Made by a program: the position numbers and the translations under genes
Part shown: positions 17,806 through 26,451 of the stretch, piece after piece
Position numbering within the stretch: position 1 is the first letter of the stretch
Layout: every line of letters begins with the position of its first letter
Notes under the pieces: generated by a model
The model's database searches: none
Told to the model about the DNA's origin: nothing
What the model saw: the letters and a program-made list of their open reading frames with translations, nothing else
From: Centipeda flueggei ATCC 43531
GTDB taxonomy: Bacteria; Bacillota; Negativicutes; Selenomonadales; Selenomonadaceae
NCBI RefSeq assembly: GCF_000160695.1
Contig: NZ_GG694007.1
Location: 372,751 to 417,030 of the forward strand
DNA: 44,280 nt
Direction: 5' to 3'

Positions 17806-19973
17806 AGATGCTCCTTTGTACTGCTTCCAAACCACTCAGGTCTCGCCTCGCGCATCGCAGGCCAGAACTCCCCGTTGTTTGCGATCGCGCGGGCAATGCT
17901 GCGCGCACGCGGGTAGAAGAATGCGCGCAGTTCCGCGCTGTCGACGGCGCAGTCCTCCTCGAGCTCGTGGGTGCGCGGATAAATCCCCACACGCGCATCT
18001 GCAAAATTCACCGTACCGTCCTCGTCGACCTTCTCCTGCGTCTCAAGGCGCAGCGCAAAGTCATGGGTGCGTACGGCGAGCTTATACGTCTGTCCCGGGA
18101 ACATCGACATACTATATACAGCGTCGCGTTCTTTTCCGCCAAAGACCGCCGGCAGATTGCCGTCGATGTCTTCTGCCGCGGGGAAACCGCAGAGCGCACC
18201 GAGTGTCGGATAGAGATCCGCCGAGCTGGTCAGCTCGTCTACGATGCGCCCCTCGGGGACACCGGCACCGCGCATCATCCAGAGGGCACGCGTTGAGTTC
18301 TCGGCAATCACGTCCATCACGCCGTTCACGGGCGCGCTGAAGATCGAGTTGCCGTGGTCGGAGTAGACGCTGACGAGATATTCTTCCTCCGCGTAGTGCT
18401 CCTCGATGTAGGTGAGGAGCTGCGCCAGATTGCGGTCCACGCGGCGAAGACTCTGCCAGAACTGCTCCTGATAGATCTTGAGCTTGGGCAGGCGTACACT
18501 GGCGATATGCTCATCAGTATCAAACAGGCGCTCTGAGAGCGGCAAATGCGTTTCCACCGCAGGGTGAAATTTGAACCCCTTGGCATTCCACGGATGCACG
18601 TCCGCGACGTGCAGATGGAGGAACTGATCCGTCTCATCGAACGCCTCGAGCTGCATGATGGTGCGGTCAACTGCCTCAGCAGAGAGGAGCTTCCACCCAG
18701 TGGTATTCAGCTGATCGTAGCCGCGCAGTGTGCCGCTGTAGATGGGGTCCGCTGCCCCCATCGGGGCGGCGGCATAGTAGCCGAGATCCGTCATGCACTC
18801 CGAGAGGGTCATCATATCGAGCGGAAGTTCGTGGCTGTTCCTCTCGTTGAATACCTGTGTATGGATCGGATAGCGTCCCGTCTCGATCACGGGGAGGGAT
18901 GGATAGGTGCACTCCGATGTGGAGAAATGCTGGTCGAAGATCGTGCCGCGCGCGAAGAAGTGTGCGATGTTCGGCATCGCATCGGGAAAGTGCGTGCGCG
19001 CGATATTCCACGCGAGCCCGTCGATGAGAATATTCAGCACGAGTTTTCGCCGCGCGGGGCTGTGCCCAAGGCGGATCGGCGTGCCGACAGCATAGACGGC
19101 ATCAGAGGCAGACGTGATCTCGGTCGTCTCCGTGAGGCGGAACTGACTGAACGCCCACTTGCCGAGATAGGCGGATGCCGGCGGCTGGGACTTGGATGCG
19201 ATGGTCAGCTCCTGCAGGGGCTCCGTCCCCGCGATGGGGAGAATGACCTCCGCCCCCTCCGGCACTTCGATCGTCACACGGCCGCGTACCTCTTGTGCCC
19301 TTTGCAGACAGAACGGGTAATCCCGCTGCATCCTATCGACGAAGACGTCGGTATGCCGCATTTTCTCGATCAGCTGACTTTGATCCGAGAGGAACGCATT
19401 ATCGACATAGGCAGCGACCCAGTAGCGTGCACTTCCCTCGGGCGGTGTGAGCGGGAGATACTCTCCTACGAAGGCGTCGAGCTGAAACTCCAGTACATGA
19501 TCTGCGCCTGCGAGGAAGGCGCGGTTCTGTGTCATCGGGGCACCTGTTCCGATGCCTGCGGCGATGGAGAGCCGGTCAAGACCGTCCTTTCCGCCGCGCA
19601 TGAGCAGCTCCATGGGAATCTCAGGGGAGAGATAGAGCCCATAGGCATATCCATACATCGTGAGTGCATCGACGGGACGATCCAGCCGGGCGTATGACTC
19701 GGCCAACAGCAGCCAGATCTCGCGGTTCACGGGGCGCTTTCGGTAGGCGCGTTCCGCGCATACCGCCGCATTCTCCGCATCCCCGTGATGGAGGAGATAC
19801 TTCGCCGCGAAGATATCCGCGCGCTCACTCGTGGGCGCTGCCTCCCGATAGGCGGCGAGCTGCATGAGAAAGTTGTCGTCGTAGGCATCCTGCTCCGACC
19901 GCGCGAGAAGATCATAAAAGAGCGCAGAAGCCTGTTCGTTGTTGTGCCAGAATACGCGGTTGTCTTCGTTCAT
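17802..19973 (-). CDS. Alkaline-phosphatase-fold protein S6 (sulfatase-like, Thr nucleophile), subgroup A2
   Basis: Sixth of six tandem paralogues, 723 residues. Residues 1-115 are helical and TPR-like (FFYDLLARSE-type repeats, KYLLHHGDAENAAVCAERA). About 150-290 is beta-rich and unassigned. From about 308 comes the sulfatase/phosphatase core: LVLNILIDG with a metal-binding Asp, TYPSLPVIETGRYP with Thr356 where sulfatases have Cys, LHVADVHPW, VYSDHG, and SADLYPTLGALCGFP near the end. No signal peptide or membrane helix is seen. It is closest to S4. The start follows the S5 stop by one base (TGAgATG) with GGAG upstream, and its stop overlaps aepY. Phospho- or phosphonotransfer is inferred from fold and context; the acceptor is unknown. 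Confidence 0.85.
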   Translation of the reverse strand: MNEDNRVFWHNNEQASALFYDLLARSEQDAYDDNFLMQLAAYREAAPTSERADIFAAKYLLHHGDAENAAVCAERAYRKRPVNREIWLLLAESYARLDRPVDALTMYGYAYGLYLSPEIPMELLMRGGKDGLDRLSIAAGIGTGAPMTQNRAFLAGADHVLEFQLDAFVGEYLPLTPPEGSARYWVAAYVDNAFLSDQSQLIEKMRHTDVFVDRMQRDYPFCLQRAQEVRGRVTIEVPEGAEVILPIAGTEPLQELTIASKSQPPASAYLGKWAFSQFRLTETTEITSASDAVYAVGTPIRLGHSPARRKLVLNILIDGLAWNIARTHFPDAMPNIAHFFARGTIFDQHFSTSECTYPSLPVIETGRYPIHTQVFNERNSHELPLDMMTLSECMTDLGYYAAAPMGAADPIYSGTLRGYDQLNTTGWKLLSAEAVDRTIMQLEAFDETDQFLHLHVADVHPWNAKGFKFHPAVETHLPLSERLFDTDEHIASVRLPKLKIYQEQFWQSLRRVDRNLAQLLTYIEEHYAEEEYLVSVYSDHGNSIFSAPVNGVMDVIAENSTRALWMMRGAGVPEGRIVDELTSSADLYPTLGALCGFPAAEDIDGNLPAVFGGKERDAVYSMSMFPGQTYKLAVRTHDFALRLETQEKVDEDGTVNFADARVGIYPRTHELEEDCAVDSAELRAFFYPRARSIARAIANNGEFWPAMREARPEWFGSSTKEHL

Positions 19974-19974
19974 C

Positions 19975-22101
19975 TCATGACTCCTTCAGCGGAGAGAATG
20001 TCTCCCCGTTGCTTGCGATTCCCCTTAGAAAATCCCGCGCGCGCGGGTAGAAAAATGCGCGCAGGGCTGGGTCGTCGATTTCATATCCTCTTTCCCGCTC
20101 GTGCTCACGCGGATAGATGGCGACGTTTGCTCGAGCGAGATCGACGGTGCCGTCGGTGTGGACCGGTTCCTCTGTTTCGAGGCAGAGCGTATGCGATGCC
20201 GAGCGTACCGCGAGAAAGTACGGTTTGCCGGGGTAGAGGGAGTTGCTGAATGAAACATCCCGTCCTGAGCCGCCCAATACGCGCGGGAGTACGCCGTCCA
20301 CATCGGCATCGCCGGGGAAACCCAGCAGATGCGCTATCGTCGGATGGATGTCTGCCGTGCTGGTCAATTCCTCGGTGATAACCCCCTCGGGAATGCCCGC
20401 ACCGCGCATCATCCATGCCGTATGGGTCAGCGGGCTGTCCACGATGTAGGGCGTTGGGCTGAAGATGGAGACGCCATGGTCGGAGTAGAGGTTTACGAGG
20501 TACTCCTCCGGCGCATAGTGTTCCTCCAGATAGGAAAACAGTGTGCCAAGAGCCCGATCCGTACTGCGCACCCCATAGCGGAACGATGCCTGATTGATGG
20601 GGCTCGGACGGAGATAGGGGCTATGCGGCGCGTGAATCTCATCCGTCATACGTGCGGCAAGCGGCAGCGAGGCCTGCACTGTGGCTGCCTGCTGAAAGAG
20701 CGGCGCAGGCCATGGGTGGGCATCTGCCGTGTGAAAATAGATGAAGTGATCTGCGTCGGGCATGCCGTCCAGATGACGGATGATGCGCTCTGTCCCCTCG
20801 TAGGCAGGCGTACGGTACATCGCGGCGATGAGGCGATCATAGCCGCGCATGCACCCGTCGTACAGCCCCATGCCGAACCCCATCAGCTGTGCCGTTGCAT
20901 AGCCGTGATCCCGTGCACGCTCCGAGATCGTTGCGATGTCAGGGGACAGCGCAACGGGAATCTTGTCGTGGAACATCTTGCTGTGGTGTGGATAGAGCCC
21001 GGTCTCGATGGTCGCCAGCGACGGATAGGTGTATTCGGAGGCAGAGAATTGCTGATTGAAGATCAGTCCGCGCGCGAAAAAGCGTGCTGTCTGCGGCATC
21101 ATCTCTGCGAAGCAGCTGCCGACGATCTCCCAGGGGAGCGCATCGACGAGGATGTTCAGTACCAGACGACGGCGTCTCGGATGATGCCCAATCTGGATCG
21201 GGGGGCCGACGAGAAACGCATGATCTGAGGAGAAGTCGGTCGTCTCACGAAGCCGATAGAAATTGGGCGTGGCAACATTCAGCCAGCCGGGCTCGTCGAC
21301 CGATGCGGAGCGCACGTGGATCTGCTGTGGCTGGCACACGCCGACAGCGGGGAGCACGGTGCCGATGATGGGGAGGACGACCTCCTGTCCGGGAGCAAGC
21401 TCGATATGTGCTGCACCGGGGGCACGCTGCGCGCGCATCAGATCAAAGACAAAGTCTCCTGCGGCGAAGTAACCGACGCCCTGTGCATCACGAATGTTCT
21501 TCAGCTGCCATGCCTTATCGCCCTGCTGCCCTTGCTCCGCGTGGACACCGACATAGTAGGCGCAGTGGTGATTTTGGGATGCGGGGAGAAACTCGCCGGC
21601 AAAGAGCCCGTCCATCGTGGTGATGCCCGCCTCTGGATCATAGGACGCGCGTGTGGCGAGCGGCACGAACGAAGGATGAGACAGGACGACGGACAGGCGG
21701 TCAAGTGCCTCCTGCGTGATCGCTTCATGCGGGTAGTCATCCACCGCGATTGGCACATCGGTGAGCCGGTTGGTGTAGCCCTGCATGAGGAGTGCGTCAG
21801 CATAGCGGCCGAGCGCCTTGCAGGCACGCGCGAGCACCTCGAAGATCGGCGCTTGGAGCGGGCGCAGACGAAAGGCGCGTTCCGCGCAGATAACGGCGTT
21901 CTCTGCATCTCCATTCGTGAGAAGATACTGCGCCGCGAAGATGTCGGCGTGTGCCGCATCCCCTCCCGCCTCGCGGTACGCGGCGAGCTGCATGAGAAAG
22001 TCGTCGTCGTAGGCGTCCTGCTCCGCGCGTGCGAGGAGATCGTAAAAGAGCGCAGAAGCCCGCTCGTTGTTGTGCCAGAATGTGCTGAAATCGTCGCTCA
22101 T
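19975..22101 (-). CDS. Alkaline-phosphatase-fold protein S5, subgroup B
   Basis: Fifth of the six paralogues, 708 residues. Same plan as the others: TPR-like N-terminus (here the subgroup B version REAGGDAAHADIFAAQYLL), beta-rich middle, then the catalytic core with LVLNILVDALPW, TYPSLATIETGLYP (Thr358), FHTADAHPWP, LYSDHGVSIF and TADIHPTIAHLLGFP. The C-terminus (ASNGETFSPLKES) differs from subgroup A, which ends NNGEFWPAMR-ARP-WFG. It is most like S2. The start is set at 22101 by comparison with S2 and S4, which begin ATGAGCGAC after a similar AAGAGATAT leader. An ATG directly before it (22104) is also possible. Soluble, cytoplasmic by appearance. Confidence 0.84.
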   Translation of the reverse strand: MSDDFSTFWHNNERASALFYDLLARAEQDAYDDDFLMQLAAYREAGGDAAHADIFAAQYLLTNGDAENAVICAERAFRLRPLQAPIFEVLARACKALGRYADALLMQGYTNRLTDVPIAVDDYPHEAITQEALDRLSVVLSHPSFVPLATRASYDPEAGITTMDGLFAGEFLPASQNHHCAYYVGVHAEQGQQGDKAWQLKNIRDAQGVGYFAAGDFVFDLMRAQRAPGAAHIELAPGQEVVLPIIGTVLPAVGVCQPQQIHVRSASVDEPGWLNVATPNFYRLRETTDFSSDHAFLVGPPIQIGHHPRRRRLVLNILVDALPWEIVGSCFAEMMPQTARFFARGLIFNQQFSASEYTYPSLATIETGLYPHHSKMFHDKIPVALSPDIATISERARDHGYATAQLMGFGMGLYDGCMRGYDRLIAAMYRTPAYEGTERIIRHLDGMPDADHFIYFHTADAHPWPAPLFQQAATVQASLPLAARMTDEIHAPHSPYLRPSPINQASFRYGVRSTDRALGTLFSYLEEHYAPEEYLVNLYSDHGVSIFSPTPYIVDSPLTHTAWMMRGAGIPEGVITEELTSTADIHPTIAHLLGFPGDADVDGVLPRVLGGSGRDVSFSNSLYPGKPYFLAVRSASHTLCLETEEPVHTDGTVDLARANVAIYPREHERERGYEIDDPALRAFFYPRARDFLRGIASNGETFSPLKES

Positions 22102-22118
22102 CATATCTCTTTTCTTTG

Positions 22119-24266
22119 TTAGGGTTGTCCACCGAACCACGTGGGGCGTGCGGCGCGCATGGCGGGCCAGAACTCCCCGTTGTTCGCGATCTCACGGACG
22201 AAGTCACGGGCACGCGGGCAGAAGAATGCCCGCAGCTCCGCACTGTCCACGACATAGTTTTCATCGAGCTCATGGCCGCGGGGATAGATCCCCACACGCG
22301 CATCTGCGAAATCCACCGTACCGTCCTCATCGACTTTTTCCTGCGTCTCAAGGCGCAGCGCATGGTCGTGGGTGCGCACGGCGAGCTTATAGGTCTGTCC
22401 CGGGAACATCGACATACTATATACAGCATCGCGTTCTTTTCCGCCAAAGACCGCCGGCAGATTGCCGTCGATGTCCTCTGCCACGGGGAAGGTGCAGAGC
22501 GTCCCGAGCGTCGGATAGAGATCTGCCGAGCTGGTCAGCTCGCTTACGATGTGTCCCTCGGGGACACCCGCACCGCGCATCATCCATACGGCGTGCGTCG
22601 CATTTTCGGCGATGACGTCCACACTGCCTTTTACAGGCATGGTAAATACCGAATTCCCATGATCGGAGTAGAGACTGACGAGGATATCGCGTTCGTCAAA
22701 GTGCGCCTCAATGTAGGAGAACAGATAACCGAGGTGGCGGTCAACACAGGAAAGGCTGCGCCAAAAATGATCCTGATAGACGGGCAGCTGCGCCAGATGC
22801 ACACCCGTCACATTTTCATCCACCTCAAAAACGCGCTGTGTCAGTGGGAGGTGGGTTTCTGTCGCCGGGTAGAACTTGAACCCCTTGGGGTTCCATGGGT
22901 GAACATCTGCTGTGTGCAGGTAGAGGAACTGATCTGTCTCGTTAAATGCCTCGATCTGGCGGATGGTACGTTCCGCCATATCGGCACTTGGCTGCGTCCA
23001 TGGCGTTACGTTGAGCGTCCGATAGCCGCGCATGGCCCCGCTGTAGATGCAGTCCGCTGCACCCAGCGGTGCGGCGGTATAGTAGCCGAGATCCGCCATC
23101 GACTCCGAGAGCGTCTTGATGTCGAGGGGCAGTTCGTGACTATCGTTCTCGTTAAATACCTGCGTATGCGCCGGATAACGTCCCGTCTCGATGGTCGGCA
23201 AAGAGGGATATGTGAATTCCGATACGGAGAAATGCTGATCAAAGATCGTGCCGCGTGCAAAGAAACGGGCGGTATTCGGCATACATTCGGCAAAACATGC
23301 ACGGATGACGCCCCAGGAAAGTCCATCGACGAGGATGTTCAGCACGAGCTTTCGCCGTGCGGGGCTGTGTCCCAGTGGGATGGGTGTGCCGATGGCGTAA
23401 GGGCGGTCATCTGCGGGGGTGATGTGCGCGGATCCCTCCAGACGAAAAAGACTGAACGCCCATTTTCCAAGGTACAGCGGATGGGAGGCTCCTGCATTTG
23501 TGATGGTCAGCTTTTGCAGATGGCTTGTGCCCGCGATGGGAACGATGGCGGTTGTTTCTGCCGGAATCTGTATCTCCGATGGACCGCGCACCTCCTCCGC
23601 CTGCTGCAGCTGGAACGAAGCGGCGCGGTAGCCGTATGTGCTGAATGCATCCGTATGGCGGTTGTGGTCAAGCATGATGCCCTGGTCGGAGAGATAGTAG
23701 TCCGTATAGGATGCCGCCCAAAACCTGGAGTAATGCGGCGGCATGGTGAGAGGGAGCGGCTCGCCGATGAAAAGATCCGTAGAGAACTGGAGTCCCTGTC
23801 CTCTGATGACCGCGCGCACCTTTGCCAGGGGAGCACCCTTGCCCATGCCCAGCGCAATCGACAGACGCCCCAACCCCTCGCGGAGCTGATCCTCGTCGAG
23901 GTGAAAGGAGAACTGCGGCGCACCGTAGAGACCATAAGCGTATCCCTGCATGATGAGCGCGTCGATCGGGCGGTTCAGTCGTGCATAGAGATCGGCCAGC
24001 AGCAGCCAAACTTCGTAGTTGACGGGGCGCTTGCGGTAGGCACGCTCTGCGCAGACCGCCGCATTCTCCGCATCCCCGTGATGGAGCAGGTACTTCGCCG
24101 CGAAGATATCCGCGCGCTCACTCGTGGGCTCTGCCTCCCGATAGGCGGCGAGCTGCGCGAGAAAGTCGTCGTCGTAGGCACCACGCTCTGCTCGCGCAAG
24201 GAGGTCGTAAAAGAGCGCAGATGCCCGCTCGTTATTGCGCCAGAATATGCTGAAATTGTCGCTCAT
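22119..24266 (-). CDS. Alkaline-phosphatase-fold protein S4, subgroup A2
   Basis: Fourth paralogue, 715 residues. Counted positions: metal-site Asp314 in LNILVDGLSW, predicted nucleophile Thr352 in TYPSLPTIETGRYP, His451 and His456 in LHTADVHPW, and Asp535-His536 in YSDHG. These match the metal and nucleophile positions of the alkaline phosphatase superfamily. The mid-region GTIFDQHFSVSEFTYPSL is the element that leads into the nucleophile. It is closest to S6 in the catalytic half, but its last residues (ARPTWFGGQP) match S1, which points to gene conversion. The start has AAGGAAAGAG upstream. A long open frame on the opposite strand is a codon-bias shadow. Confidence 0.85.
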   Translation of the reverse strand: MSDNFSIFWRNNERASALFYDLLARAERGAYDDDFLAQLAAYREAEPTSERADIFAAKYLLHHGDAENAAVCAERAYRKRPVNYEVWLLLADLYARLNRPIDALIMQGYAYGLYGAPQFSFHLDEDQLREGLGRLSIALGMGKGAPLAKVRAVIRGQGLQFSTDLFIGEPLPLTMPPHYSRFWAASYTDYYLSDQGIMLDHNRHTDAFSTYGYRAASFQLQQAEEVRGPSEIQIPAETTAIVPIAGTSHLQKLTITNAGASHPLYLGKWAFSLFRLEGSAHITPADDRPYAIGTPIPLGHSPARRKLVLNILVDGLSWGVIRACFAECMPNTARFFARGTIFDQHFSVSEFTYPSLPTIETGRYPAHTQVFNENDSHELPLDIKTLSESMADLGYYTAAPLGAADCIYSGAMRGYRTLNVTPWTQPSADMAERTIRQIEAFNETDQFLYLHTADVHPWNPKGFKFYPATETHLPLTQRVFEVDENVTGVHLAQLPVYQDHFWRSLSCVDRHLGYLFSYIEAHFDERDILVSLYSDHGNSVFTMPVKGSVDVIAENATHAVWMMRGAGVPEGHIVSELTSSADLYPTLGTLCTFPVAEDIDGNLPAVFGGKERDAVYSMSMFPGQTYKLAVRTHDHALRLETQEKVDEDGTVDFADARVGIYPRGHELDENYVVDSAELRAFFCPRARDFVREIANNGEFWPAMRAARPTWFGGQP

Positions 24267-24296
24267 CGTATCTCTTTCCTTTTTCGGTTGCGCTTT

Positions 24297-26450
24297 TTAG
24301 GGCTGTCCGCCGAACCACTCCGGGCGTGCGGCGCGCATGGCGGGCCAGAACTCCCCGTTGTTCGCGATCTCACGGACGAAGTTACGGGCACGCGGATAGA
24401 AGAACGCATTCAAATCCTCTTGGTCAACGGCGCAGCCTGCCTCAAGTTCATGGCCGCGCGGATAGATACCGGCGCGCGTAATCATAAAGTCCACCGTTCC
24501 GTCCTCATCGACGGGGTCCTGTGTCTCAGCGCGCATCGTGTGATCGTGGGTGCGCACGGCGAGCTTATACGTCTGCCCCGGATACTGCGATGCACTGTAT
24601 ACCGCGTCGCGCGGCGTACCGCCGAAGACGGCGGGAAGACGTCCGTCAATATCGTCGTTGACGGGGAACCCGCAGAGGTGGCCCAGGGTCGGATAGATGT
24701 CCACCGTGCTCGTAAGGTCGTGAACAACAGTGCCTTCGGGGACGCCCGCACCGCGCATCATCCACGTGGCACTGGTGGAGCGTTCGCTGAGGATGTCGAT
24801 GCTGCCGCCGATGGTATCACCGAACATGGGAATCCCGTGATCCGAGTACAGGTTGATGAGGTACTCATCCTCGTTAAAATGCTGCTCCAGATAGGAGAAC
24901 AGCAGCCCAAGCGTGCGATCCGTCTGCCGCATCTGCTCCAGATACTGCTCCTGATAGATGCGGAGATTGGGCAGACGGACACTCGCTACATCAGAGTCAT
25001 GCGGGAAGAACCGTTCCGCAAGCGGCAGGTGTGCCTCAACGGCAGTATCGCACTTGAACCAGCGTGCATTGTACGGATGCACATCCAGCAGATAGAGGAA
25101 GAGGAACTGATCGGTCTCGTCAAAGGCGTCGATGTGGCGGAGGACGGAGTCCACGCCAACCGCCGTGTGCAGCGTCCATCCGGCGGCGATGACACGGTCG
25201 AACCCGCGCAGCAGACCGTGTGCGATCCCCTGTGTCGTCGCCATGGGGGCAGCGCAGTGGTAGCCGAGTCCTTTCATCCGCTCTGCGATGGTCGGCATGC
25301 GGAGCGGCAGCTCGTATCCGACGCGCAGATTAAATATATTTGTATGATGCGGATAGTATCCGGTCTCGATGGCGGGGTAGGCGGGCAGGGTATACTCAGA
25401 GCTCGAGAACTGCTGATCAAAGATTGTTCCGCGCGAGAAGAAACGCATGATGTTCGGCAGATGTGTCTCTGCATAGGGGCGTGCGATGGCCCATGACAGC
25501 GCATCGACAAAGATGCTCAGGACGAGCTTTCTGCGCCGCGGGCTGTGCCCCAGGCGGATCGGCGTGCCGACGGTATAGGGGCTGTCCGCAGGGGCATGCA
25601 GGGTGGCATTTTCACTGAAGCGAAAGAAATTAAACGACCATTTGCCCAGACAGGTTTCCTGTGTGCCGTCGGATGCCGTTGTTACGGCGAGCGGCTGCTC
25701 CGGTGCCGTGCCCGCGATGGGGATGATCGCCTCCTCCCCCGGCGGAAGCTGGATGGACACCGTGCCGCGGACCTCCTGCGCCTTTTGCAGATCGAAGAAG
25801 AAGTCGTGGTAGCCATGACGACTGAAGGAACGCTCATGCCGCAGATCGGTCAGCACATGACTCTGATCCGACAGACAGGCATTCTCGGCGTAGATCCCAC
25901 CCCAAAAGGAGGCGCTTCCCTCCGGCATGGTGAGGGGGAGTGCCTCACCGACAAATATATCGGGACGAAATAAAAGCTCCCCGTTTTCCACGTAGGCACG
26001 GCTCGTGGCAGTCGGTATATTGAGGCATGTTCCCATGGCGAGGGAGAGCCGATCCAGTGCCTCTGTCAGCGATGGTGATCCCATATCCAGCGATGGCATC
26101 GGCGCGCCGTAAAGGCCGTAGAGATGGCCCTGCATGGCGGCCGCATCGCTTTCGCGGCCGAGGGCCTTATCGGCGGCGGCGAGGAGCTTCCAGATCTCGG
26201 CGTTGAGCGGGCGCTTTGCGCGGGCACGTTCTGCGCATACGGCGGCGTTTTCCGCATCGCCGTGATGGAGCAGGTACTTCGCCGCAAAGATATCGGCGCG
26301 CTCACTCGCGGGTGCTGCCTCACGATAGGCGGCGAGCTGCATGAGAAAATCGTCGTCGTAGGCATTACGCTCTGATCGTGCGAGGAGATCATAAAAGAGC
26401 CCCTGCGCGTGCTCATCATTGTACCAGAATATGCTGAAATCGTCGTTCAT
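24297..26450 (-). CDS. Alkaline-phosphatase-fold protein S3, subgroup A1
   Basis: Third paralogue, 717 residues. TPR-like N-terminus (HAQGLFYDLLARSE, KYLLHHGDAENAAVCAERA), beta-rich middle with LPPGEEAIIPIAGT, then the core: LVLSIFVDALSW, TLPAYPAIETGYYPHHT (Thr354), LYLLDVHPYN, LYSDHGIPMF, VDIYPTLGHLCGFP. The sulfatase CxPxR pattern is replaced by T-L-P-A-Y. It is most like S1 through the core. The ATG at 26450 follows the S2 stop by a single base, with AGGAGG six bases upstream inside S2, so translation is coupled. The same junction type recurs at S5-S6. No export signal. Confidence 0.85.
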   Translation of the reverse strand: MNDDFSIFWYNDEHAQGLFYDLLARSERNAYDDDFLMQLAAYREAAPASERADIFAAKYLLHHGDAENAAVCAERARAKRPLNAEIWKLLAAADKALGRESDAAAMQGHLYGLYGAPMPSLDMGSPSLTEALDRLSLAMGTCLNIPTATSRAYVENGELLFRPDIFVGEALPLTMPEGSASFWGGIYAENACLSDQSHVLTDLRHERSFSRHGYHDFFFDLQKAQEVRGTVSIQLPPGEEAIIPIAGTAPEQPLAVTTASDGTQETCLGKWSFNFFRFSENATLHAPADSPYTVGTPIRLGHSPRRRKLVLSIFVDALSWAIARPYAETHLPNIMRFFSRGTIFDQQFSSSEYTLPAYPAIETGYYPHHTNIFNLRVGYELPLRMPTIAERMKGLGYHCAAPMATTQGIAHGLLRGFDRVIAAGWTLHTAVGVDSVLRHIDAFDETDQFLFLYLLDVHPYNARWFKCDTAVEAHLPLAERFFPHDSDVASVRLPNLRIYQEQYLEQMRQTDRTLGLLFSYLEQHFNEDEYLINLYSDHGIPMFGDTIGGSIDILSERSTSATWMMRGAGVPEGTVVHDLTSTVDIYPTLGHLCGFPVNDDIDGRLPAVFGGTPRDAVYSASQYPGQTYKLAVRTHDHTMRAETQDPVDEDGTVDFMITRAGIYPRGHELEAGCAVDQEDLNAFFYPRARNFVREIANNGEFWPAMRAARPEWFGGQP

Positions 26451-26451
26451 C

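Noticed and set aside
22116-25496. A 1126-codon open frame on the plus strand across S3 and S4
   Set aside because: It lies antisense to two well-supported genes, has no ribosome site or family motifs, and is explained by GC-rich codon use that leaves the opposite frame open.
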